A stretch of 64,000 bases of DNA from the NCBI GenBank assembly GCA_015057165.1, contig SVEY01000007.1, forward strand, positions 51,537 through 115,536. The letters are read 5' to 3'. Each line of letters begins with the position of its first letter. Position 1 is the stretch's first letter. The translations under genes and the position numbers were made by a program. Under the pieces are notes generated by a model that was not told the DNA's origin, made no database searches, and saw nothing but the letters and a program-made list of their open reading frames with translations. This DNA comes from Lachnospiraceae bacterium. Lineage in GTDB: Bacteria; Bacillota; Clostridia; Lachnospirales; Lachnospiraceae. Shown piece by piece: positions 1 to 7,631 of this stretch.

Positions 1-85
1 CTCCTACACCTACTACTGATGCTGTAATAATACTTGCTAGTTTATGTGTACCTATAAATCCTTTAATTACATTTAATATATTCAT
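1..85 (-). CDS. Partial small protein, N-terminus only (MNILNVIKGFIGTHKLASIITASVVGVG...), hydrophobic
   Basis: ATG at 83-85 (minus) preceded by GGAGGAAACAA RBS; runs off the window edge. Confidence 0.55.
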   Translation of the reverse strand, partial: MNILNVIKGFIGTHKLASIITASVVGVG

Positions 86-405
86 AACATTTGTTTCCTC
101 CTCGTATGTGGTTAATACCTCTAAAGTAATATCTTATATTATCAACTTTTCTGCCCATTGTCAATGGATTTACTCTCCGCAAAGTTTCTTTTCGTTTGCA
201 AACTTTTTCATTGTCTTTGCTTTCTATATATGATTATAGTCACTTTATTGAAAAAATACATATATTTATTTTAAAAAAATCAAGAAAAAAGGAACTATTT
301 TACTCATTGCCATTATTGAGAAAATGCTAATAGTTCTTCTTATTGTTGATTAATAATCTCTGATTTGCTAAAATCTTAAATATCAAATTTTATAGGAGTA
401 TAACA

Positions 406-1203
406 ATGGGCAGACAACTTGATAAAGAACTTGTAATAAAGAATAAAAAAGAAGCAATTCAAGAGATTAATAAGACTCTTGAAAGATTGATAAATAGCGG
501 TTCTGATAAATATTTGAAAAAGGCAGATGTGATTTCTTTTTGGTTGAAAGAATACAGTCGTTACATTCAGAATGAGGAAAATTTCAATTATAAACGAGTA
601 ATGCACTACAAACGAGGCGATGTTGTTCAATTAAATTTTGGATTCAATATTGGAAGTGAACATGGTGGACTTCATTATGCCATAGTTCTTGATAACAATA
701 ATATTCAATCTTCCCCAGTAATTACAGTAATTCCTCTTTCGTCGGGGACAAAAGAGACTACTTATGAACGTGATATTTATCTTGGCAACGAATTGTATGA
801 TAAATTGAAAATAAAGTATGATCGTTGTTTGGAACTGCTAAAAAACGACAAAAAAGAACATCATATTCTTACTATGATGGCTGCTCAACTAGAAACAAGC
901 AATTCAGGGCAAGAATTAAATGACGAAAATAATGAAGAATTGAAATTGTTACTCAAAAACAAAGCTACTGATATAGAACAAAGAGAAAGACAATTAAACA
1001 GATTTACTAAAGAAATAGAACGCTTGAAAAATGGAAGTGTAGCCTTGATGGAGCAAATAACAACCGTTAGTAAAATGCGAATCTATAAACCTAAAAGTTC
1101 AAAAGATTTATTATATAATGTTAAATTTTCTGACGGAGCAATGGAAAAAATAAATGAACGCCTAATAGAATTATTCGTACATTCCGATAAATATAATGGA
1201 TAG
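406..1203 (+). CDS. PemK/MazF-like toxin-domain protein with C-terminal coiled-coil region
   Basis: RGDVVQLNFGFNIGSEHGGLHYAIVLDN...SSPVITVIPLSS matches the PemK/MazF-type core; helical, charged C-terminus. Confidence 0.7.
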   Translation: MGRQLDKELVIKNKKEAIQEINKTLERLINSGSDKYLKKADVISFWLKEYSRYIQNEENFNYKRVMHYKRGDVVQLNFGFNIGSEHGGLHYAIVLDNNNIQSSPVITVIPLSSGTKETTYERDIYLGNELYDKLKIKYDRCLELLKNDKKEHHILTMMAAQLETSNSGQELNDENNEELKLLLKNKATDIEQRERQLNRFTKEIERLKNGSVALMEQITTVSKMRIYKPKSSKDLLYNVKFSDGAMEKINERLIELFVHSDKYNG

Positions 1204-1235
1204 AATTATATAGTAATAATATTTACAAATTTTTC

Positions 1236-1264
1236 TTGACACAATGTATTTAATAATGTAGTAT
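1236..1264 (+). promoter_or_regulatory. Sigma-A-type promoter TTGACA-N17-TAGTAT
   Basis: Read directly; lies upstream of a GC-rich hairpin region without an ORF. Confidence 0.55.
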
Positions 1265-1270
1265 AGAAGT

Positions 1271-1362
1271 GCAAAAAAAACAGTGCCTATAGGGCATTAA
1301 ATAAGACAGTTTTTAAACTGGGAGGGCCTCGCCATCTGGCGAGGCTCTGTACGTTATTTTCA
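1271..1362 (+). ncRNA. Candidate small RNA ending near a GC-rich hairpin (GCCTCGCC-ATCT-GGCGAGGC)
   Basis: Promoter at 1236-1264; hairpins TGCC/GGCA, CAGTTT/AAACTG and GCCTCGCC/GGCGAGGC; no ORF. Confidence 0.4.
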
Positions 1363-1365
1363 ATA

Positions 1366-1605
1366 TCAACTGTTTTTCCAATCTCTCATGATTTTCCTCC
1401 TTGAAAAAATTCGTTTACAATTACTTTTTATATAAGTAAAAAGAAGAGTTGCAGCCATAACAAGGAATTCACTCATAACGTCTAAGTTTGCTTCCTTCAT
1501 GGCTCTTATATATTCCATATATTGAGCAGTTATCTCAACAATAGGAATATCGAATATATCCATCTTATTCTTATCAATAAGATGAAGTAGTTTTAGTGGT
1601 TTGGT
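1366..1605 (-). pseudogene. scpA: Decayed 5' fragment of scpA (segregation and condensation protein A)
   Basis: In-frame PLKLLHLIDKNKMDIFDIPIVEITAQYMEYIRAMKEANLDVMSEFLVMAATLL matches ScpA N-terminal signature, then diverges and stops. Confidence 0.8.
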
Positions 1606-1709
1606 ATAATTTTTTATTAAATATATAGTATTTTTTCGTTTTTACACATAAAAACACACCGCTAATATATTATAAAAGCATGTAAATTATTTCAAAGTGA
1701 GGAGATTAA

Positions 1710-2360
1710 ATGATATTTACAAAAGAAACTCAACATTTATTAAAATTATATAACAATAGTGATTTTAATTTAGAACCGAATGATATATTAGAAATTCCGA
1801 CATTTTCACATAATAACTGTCGTATTACCGTAACATTTCAACCAACAGATTATGAAAGTTTATTAGGCATTATGGCTGTTAAAATCAGAACATCAGAAAA
1901 TGTTATTTTTACACCATTTTATTTAAAAGAAGAAGACAACGAAGTTAAATTTATCCCATTTTTTGATAAACCTGAGTATAGAGCAATCAAAAAAGACATA
2001 GTTTTAAAAGACAATAACAAGATGGATTCGTTATTCGGCGATATTTCTAAACATATTTTAAATTGTAATATGTCTGATGTTGTACATAATGATACGCATA
2101 CATGGGAAAGATATAGCAACGAAAGAACTGTATTACCCTCTAAAACTAATGATAATGTACTTCCTATGACTATAAAAAGCGTTAGAATAGGCGAACAATC
2201 TAAAAAAAGGATATACAGAATGTTTCCTAACGATGAGGCCAGAATAATAATAAATGCATTATGGCGAAATAATAAAACGATTGTTTTTACATCTAATCCC
2301 TCTTTAAAAAGAAATATTTACGCAATTTTTAATGATAACAATATAAAAATCGAAAATTAA
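1710..2360 (+). CDS. Hypothetical protein
   Basis: Long ORF with RBS GTGAGGAG; no family recognised. Confidence 0.6.
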   Translation: MIFTKETQHLLKLYNNSDFNLEPNDILEIPTFSHNNCRITVTFQPTDYESLLGIMAVKIRTSENVIFTPFYLKEEDNEVKFIPFFDKPEYRAIKKDIVLKDNNKMDSLFGDISKHILNCNMSDVVHNDTHTWERYSNERTVLPSKTNDNVLPMTIKSVRIGEQSKKRIYRMFPNDEARIIINALWRNNKTIVFTSNPSLKRNIYAIFNDNNIKIEN

Positions 2361-2647
2361 CTTATATATTTATCAATCGCTGCTTTATTATCAAACTCAA
2401 TGCTGATTCCTAAATGCGATATATATACATCGCAAGAATAGTCTAATGGATTTTCAGAAATGATGGTACTATATACAACATAATTCCCATCATTTCCATA
2501 AATCCACATTTGGTTTTCAATCAGCCAATCTACTTTATCTTGAACACTATTTAATTCTTTTAACCAACAATTTATTAGTTCTTTTATCATTTTAGTATCC
2601 ATATTTATACCTTTAAACATATAATTAAAGAGTTTCCCTAAAATCAA
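2357..2647 (-). CDS. Hypothetical protein
   Basis: 96-aa ORF convergent with the preceding gene. Confidence 0.4.
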   Translation of the reverse strand: MILGKLFNYMFKGINMDTKMIKELINCWLKELNSVQDKVDWLIENQMWIYGNDGNYVVYSTIISENPLDYSCDVYISHLGISIEFDNKAAIDKYIS

Positions 2648-2733
2648 TTCCTAGCGTATAACATACAATAGGAGAGGTAAGGTCTCTCTTTAAGAATTTG
2701 GTGAAAGTTTTTGGTAACTTGTTGCAGAATAGC

Positions 2734-3324
2734 TTACACCACCGCTTTTAGAGTTGTATCTTCTTTAGCTAAGTTCGTGTTTAGATCATACGGAGTGTTA
2801 TCTGTTACATTTCCTTTCTCATCACACACTACCCAGCCCTTTACATTCTCTATCTCTGGTGCTTCAATCTTCGTATCCATTATTACTCTTTGTCTTCTTA
2901 TTGGACTATTCTTCTCGTCTAAGAAGCTTACTATTACATAGTCCCTTGTTGGTGAGTCATCAAAATACTTGATGGTTGAGTATTCCGCTGTTCTTGTACT
3001 TCCTATTGGTGTTTTATATTCTTCCTCTACGGTCATTGCTATAAAGCCCTTTTCGTAGTCTACATTTCTTACTTTGATTGTTATTGTTCCATCATTCTCT
3101 ACCGCTTTGTCTAGCCTCTGCATTACGTCTTGTACAAATTCTTCGTTATCATTTACTGTATATGTCTTTTTTTCCATACAGTTATCTATGGCACTATCTA
3201 CTGCTAAGGCTAGTGAGTCATCTATCTCTACCTGCCTATTCATTATTCCTGTTGCTGTTATAATGGTTAGGGTTATTAATACTCCCAACACTAATATAAT
3301 TATTCCATACATTATGTTCTTCAT
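2734..3324 (-). CDS. Membrane-anchored pseudopilin-like protein with C-terminal InlB-B-repeat-like segment
   Basis: N-terminal hydrophobic helix; C-terminal VKGWVVCDEKGNVTDNTPYDLNTNLAKEDTTLKAVV resembles a Listeria-Bacteroides repeat. Confidence 0.5.
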   Translation of the reverse strand: MKNIMYGIIILVLGVLITLTIITATGIMNRQVEIDDSLALAVDSAIDNCMEKKTYTVNDNEEFVQDVMQRLDKAVENDGTITIKVRNVDYEKGFIAMTVEEEYKTPIGSTRTAEYSTIKYFDDSPTRDYVIVSFLDEKNSPIRRQRVIMDTKIEAPEIENVKGWVVCDEKGNVTDNTPYDLNTNLAKEDTTLKAVV

Positions 3325-3330
3325 ATAACA

Positions 3331-3780
3331 CTATTCTCCTATTACTCTTACAGTATAATTCATCGTACTAGTTTTATTATTCTCCGTTACTCTCGTTTTT
3401 AGCTTATACAAACCTGCTTCCTTAAATGTTATTAACGTATTTGTATGCTCTGTTAGGTCTTCCTTGTCTACTTCGTTTATACTTATTATTGTTCCATCAT
3501 TATATTCAAACAGATCATATACCGTTATTGGCTTATTTATCTCAGGGTTTGTTTTTACATAAACATTTGGCATGTCTTTTTCTTCCTGCTTTGTTAACAG
3601 TTTTGATGCTGTACTCTCCTGCATCTCTCCGTCCTTTGTTAGCTCTGCAGTGCCATACCCTGCTACGCCTACCAATCCCGTTACTCCAAAAATTGATATG
3701 CCTGTTAATATGCCTATTATTATTACTGTTACTACCGTTGCGGTTACGCTTGAACCAAATTGTTCTATTACTTCTCTCAT
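3331..3780 (-). CDS. Pilin-like membrane protein
   Basis: MREVIEQFGSSVTATVVTVIIIGILTGI: short charged N-terminus then hydrophobic helix; same operon as neighbours. Confidence 0.5.
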   Translation of the reverse strand: MREVIEQFGSSVTATVVTVIIIGILTGISIFGVTGLVGVAGYGTAELTKDGEMQESTASKLLTKQEEKDMPNVYVKTNPEINKPITVYDLFEYNDGTIISINEVDKEDLTEHTNTLITFKEAGLYKLKTRVTENNKTSTMNYTVRVIGE

Positions 3781-3789
3781 TTTTCACCT

Positions 3790-3933
3790 CTAAATCGCTT
3801 TATTCGCTAGCTCTGAAAAGAACGAGTCTACTACTCCACCACCTGTGAATAGTAGTACACCCACTCCTATTATTATTATCGCTGCGATTGTTCCTACTAC
3901 CGCTTCTCCGTACTCGCTTATTATATATCGCAT
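3790..3933 (-). CDS. 47-aa Flp/pilin-like small protein (not in ORF track)
   Basis: MRYIISEYGEAVVGTIAAIIIIGVGVLLFTGGGVVDSFFSELANKAI; RBS GGGGGAAAG upstream; adjacent to 3331-3780. Confidence 0.65.
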   Translation of the reverse strand: MRYIISEYGEAVVGTIAAIIIIGVGVLLFTGGGVVDSFFSELANKAI

Positions 3934-3955
3934 ACTCTTTCCCCCTTTTACTGCA

Positions 3956-3982
3956 TTGACAGGGGGACGGTCTTTTTGTCAA
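3956..3982 (-). repeat. REP-like palindrome, copy 1
   Basis: TTGACAGGGGGACGGTCTTTTTGTCAA; inverted relative to copies 2 and 3. Confidence 0.8.
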
Positions 3983-4212
3983 CTTTTCAATATGCATAAA
4001 GCATTATGCAATAATAAAAACATATAAAAAACGACATTTAATAAAAAATTAATAAAATGTTAATAATTTTTTAACAAAATGTGTGTTATAATGTCTCTAA
4101 CACATTTTCTGTGTTGTACTTTATTATTTATATTTCAAGGTTATCTATATTTTCACATCAACGATTCCCACAATAGCTATGCAAACATACAATTAATATT
4201 ATAAGGAGGGCA

Positions 4213-4971
4213 ATGTACATGGGGAGAAAAGCAAGAATAAGAAGTTCAACAGGTATTTACCATATAATAACTAGAGGGATTAGCAAGCAAGTATTATTCG
4301 AGGATACTAACGATTATTACTATTACTTGCACATTTTAAGTAAATACAAGGCAGAACACGACAGCAAACTATATTGCTACTGTTTAATGAGCAATCATGT
4401 TCATTTACTCGTACATGATACTAACGGAACAATTGATTGTCTTATGAAACAAATTGGCGTCTCGTATGCAGCATATTACAACAACAAATATAATCGTATA
4501 GGAACACTATTTCAAGAAAGGTATAAGAGTGAACCAGTCGAAAATGAAAGATATTTTAAAACTGTTTTACGCTATATATTGCAAAATCCTGAGAAAGCGC
4601 AGATTTGTCCGGTTGATATTTATCCATGGAGTTCATACAAAGAATATGCAGATAATATTTTCAGAATAACAGATATGGCGTTTGCTCTATCTCTTTTTCC
4701 AAGTCGTCGGCAACTAATAGAATTTGTAAAAACAACTGCTGACGATATATGCTTAGAACATAACACCAGAAGAATAACTGATGAAGAAGCCACATCCATC
4801 ATAAAGAGAGAGTTACAAATTAGATCCGGCACTATCATTCAATCATATAACAGGCTTGAAAGAGACGCCGCATTATATAAACTAAAGTCTTTAGGATTAA
4901 CTGTACGTCAAATTGAATGGTTGACCGGTATTAATAGAGGTGTTGTAGCCAAAGCGGGCAAAAAAAGTTGA
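4213..4971 (+). CDS. REP-associated tyrosine transposase (RAYT, IS200-like Y1 family)
   Basis: GIYHIITRGISKQVLF, YCLMSNHVHLLV (HUH motif), GTLFQERYKSEPV, YILQNPEKA, YPWSSYKEY. Confidence 0.9.
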   Translation: MYMGRKARIRSSTGIYHIITRGISKQVLFEDTNDYYYYLHILSKYKAEHDSKLYCYCLMSNHVHLLVHDTNGTIDCLMKQIGVSYAAYYNNKYNRIGTLFQERYKSEPVENERYFKTVLRYILQNPEKAQICPVDIYPWSSYKEYADNIFRITDMAFALSLFPSRRQLIEFVKTTADDICLEHNTRRITDEEATSIIKRELQIRSGTIIQSYNRLERDAALYKLKSLGLTVRQIEWLTGINRGVVAKAGKKS

Positions 4972-4995
4972 CAAAAGGACCGTCCCCTTGTCAAC
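4967..4995 (+). repeat. REP-like palindrome, copy 2, overlapping the RAYT stop codon
   Basis: GTTGACAAAAGGACCGTCCCCTTGTCAAC. Confidence 0.85.
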
Positions 4996-5034
4996 CTGAC
5001 AGGACAAATTATAGGAATTGACGGCGGACTATAA

Positions 5035-6237
5035 TCATTCTCGAACAATAATTCTTCTAAGCAATAGTTTCACGTCTTCCTCATCCCATATTACAGGAAC
5101 AGGATATGATGGATTAGCTTCTGTTAGGGCTCGTGAAACAATTGTATCAAAATCTTCTTCCTTTAATTCCTTGACTTTATCTGGAATTTCCATCCTCTTG
5201 TTCATTTGCTTTATTGCATCAATGAACTTCTCAGCTTTTTCCTTATTAGATTCTCCTTCTATACCAACAACCTCTGCAAGTTCTGCAAGAGACTTGTATG
5301 CACTTTGTCCATATTGATCCATTACAACAGGAAGCAGTATAGCATTAGCATATCCATGAGGAAGACCGTATAGTGCTCCTAATGCATGGGCAACTGCATG
5401 TACATATCCAACAAAGTTATTAGTAAATGCTACTCCAGCATAATAAGATGCCATTAACATTCTTCCTCTTGCTTTTATATCATTGCCATTGTTATATGCG
5501 TTTTCAAGATTATCAAATATCATCTTTACAGACTTTCTTGCAAGCATCTTAACCATAGGAGAAGCATAGAGATTAGTATATGTCTCCACAGCATGAGTCA
5601 GCGCATCCATTCCTGTTGCCGCCGTAATATGCTTAGGAAGGCTTAAGGTAATTTCTGGATACATAACAGCATATTTGGGAACAAGGCCGAAATCTGTGAT
5701 TGCATATTTATAATGAGTTCCATCAACTTCATCTGTTATAACTGCCGCAACTGTTGCCTCTGATCCTGTTCCAGCAGTAGTAGGAACAACATACAAATCA
5801 GGTATTGGATTCTTAATCTTGAACATTCCACGCATATCCCTAACCTGCAATGTTGGATTAGTTGCTCTTGCGCCAATTATCTTAGAAGCATCCATAACAC
5901 TACCACCACCAACGGCGATAATACATTGACAACTATTTTCATTATATATTGTAAGGGCTTCCTCGATACATGTAATTGTAGGGTCCGGCATTATACCGCT
6001 GTAAATACTGTATTCAATGCCCTTTTTCTTCAATTCTTCGAACAACGGCTCTATGGAACCTCTTTTAATAAATCCCGCAGTTGTAACGACAAGCACCCTG
6101 TTATTGCCGTCGCTTTTTACAATATCAGGCAGCTTAAGTAAGCTTTCCTTTCCCTTAATCAGATTCGGCCTTCTAATCTTTGCGAATCTTATATATGTGC
6201 TTACAAATCTTTGTCTTAACCTGATTATTTTCTCCAT
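5035..6237 (-). CDS. Iron-containing alcohol dehydrogenase
   Basis: AVGGGSVMDASK, PTTAGTGSEAT, GMDALTHAVETY, HAVAHALGALYGLPHG. Confidence 0.9.
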   Translation of the reverse strand: MEKIIRLRQRFVSTYIRFAKIRRPNLIKGKESLLKLPDIVKSDGNNRVLVVTTAGFIKRGSIEPLFEELKKKGIEYSIYSGIMPDPTITCIEEALTIYNENSCQCIIAVGGGSVMDASKIIGARATNPTLQVRDMRGMFKIKNPIPDLYVVPTTAGTGSEATVAAVITDEVDGTHYKYAITDFGLVPKYAVMYPEITLSLPKHITAATGMDALTHAVETYTNLYASPMVKMLARKSVKMIFDNLENAYNNGNDIKARGRMLMASYYAGVAFTNNFVGYVHAVAHALGALYGLPHGYANAILLPVVMDQYGQSAYKSLAELAEVVGIEGESNKEKAEKFIDAIKQMNKRMEIPDKVKELKEEDFDTIVSRALTEANPSYPVPVIWDEEDVKLLLRRIIVRE

Positions 6238-6269
6238 ATTAAGTCTCCCTTGCTTTTATCTGTATAAAA

Positions 6270-6298
6270 GTTGACAAAAGGACCGTCCCCCTGTCAAC
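6270..6298 (+). repeat. REP-like palindrome, copy 3
   Basis: GTTGACAAAAGGACCGTCCCCCTGTCAAC. Confidence 0.85.
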
Positions 6299-6305
6299 AT
6301 GTCAT

Positions 6306-7562
6306 CTATTTTGATTTAAAATTAATTTTCAAATCAACAACCTCTGCCTCTGTTCCAACTCTTACTCCTGGTCCATAAAAGCCGACACCAGATGTTACTA
6401 CACTTGTCATATCACCTTTTTTAAGTAAGCCTCTTGAATTCTCCCATATTATTTTACTAGTAAGATTAAGCGGGAATAATTGTCCATCATGAGTATGTCC
6501 AGACAAATCCACATCCACTCCAGCATCTGCTAATTCCTGCAACTCTCTTGGCTCGTGATCAATTACAAGAATTGGTCTCTTCTTATCAAGATTTGATGTA
6601 AGAGATGCCGGTGTCTTTCTTCCATCTATGCCACGTCCTTCTTTGGAATAATCTGGCCTGCCATATAGATAGAAAGAATCATCAATCAATACATATTCAT
6701 CTCTAAGATTAACAACATTTGCCTTCTCTAGGAATTCATCCATTCTATTGTCAGCAACAAGCTTTTCATCTGATGGAAATGTGAATCCAGCTATGATAAT
6801 TTCATCAATATCATGATTACCATATACTGCATAGACACCATATTTCGAATGAATATTTCTATAAATCTCTATCAATTTCTCAGGTTCTGCTAAAGCATCA
6901 TAATTATTGTCGAATATGTCTCCAGCCATAATCACAATATCAGGATTATATGCATTTATCTTATTAACCATATCCTCCATCATACCTGTTCCCACAGAAT
7001 ATCCCATATGCTGGTCTGCAACAAGTACAACATTAAGTGAATCTAAGCTTCCTGCATCCTTATCTACTTCTATCTCATACTCGGCAGTATTAATAGTTCT
7101 AGCCTGAATACCACCCCAGATTGCTATAGTAGCAATTATGGTCACTACTACAAAACCAATGCATATAAATTGCGGTCTGGTAATTGTAGTCTCTGTCTTA
7201 GGAATCTTCTTAACTTTTCTAATAATTATTCTGGTCAAGTCTAATATTCCCACAATAAGAAGTATGTATATAACAACACCATACCAATAAGTTCCAGCCA
7301 CATTAAAGACCCTTCGAGCCATACCTTCCGGTAATAACGCAGCAATATACATTCCCATGCAAAGCGCCCAATATATAATGTTAATAACAACTCGAACACC
7401 TATCTTAAGCTTTCCTTTACATATAGTATCAAGCCATTTCATAAACCATCTACATACGTAATAATTTCCAAGGATATATATTGGCAAAATAAAAATTGCT
7501 ATCATAGTATTTCTCCTATAAGTACTCGCAAAATTCATTATATAATTACTATCATAATTCAA
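6306..7562 (-). CDS. Membrane-anchored metallophosphoesterase
   Basis: VLVADQHMG, IMAGDIFDN, YGNHD, VDLSGHTHDGQ; N-terminal TM helices. Confidence 0.9.
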   Translation of the reverse strand: MNYDSNYIMNFASTYRRNTMIAIFILPIYILGNYYVCRWFMKWLDTICKGKLKIGVRVVINIIYWALCMGMYIAALLPEGMARRVFNVAGTYWYGVVIYILLIVGILDLTRIIIRKVKKIPKTETTITRPQFICIGFVVVTIIATIAIWGGIQARTINTAEYEIEVDKDAGSLDSLNVVLVADQHMGYSVGTGMMEDMVNKINAYNPDIVIMAGDIFDNNYDALAEPEKLIEIYRNIHSKYGVYAVYGNHDIDEIIIAGFTFPSDEKLVADNRMDEFLEKANVVNLRDEYVLIDDSFYLYGRPDYSKEGRGIDGRKTPASLTSNLDKKRPILVIDHEPRELQELADAGVDVDLSGHTHDGQLFPLNLTSKIIWENSRGLLKKGDMTSVVTSGVGFYGPGVRVGTEAEVVDLKINFKSK

Positions 7563-7631
7563 CTCACATTATACCACTAATCTTTATTTTATGGTATAAT
7601 ATGCAAGATTTTAGATGAAAGGGCACTACAT

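Noticed and set aside
1366-1563. Type I toxin-like small membrane protein
   Set aside because: Hydrophobic stretch suggested this at first, but the sequence aligns with the ScpA N-terminus.
3426-3848. Leu-rich 140-aa ORF on plus strand
   Set aside because: Antisense to the well-supported pilin-like genes on the minus strand; composition artefact.
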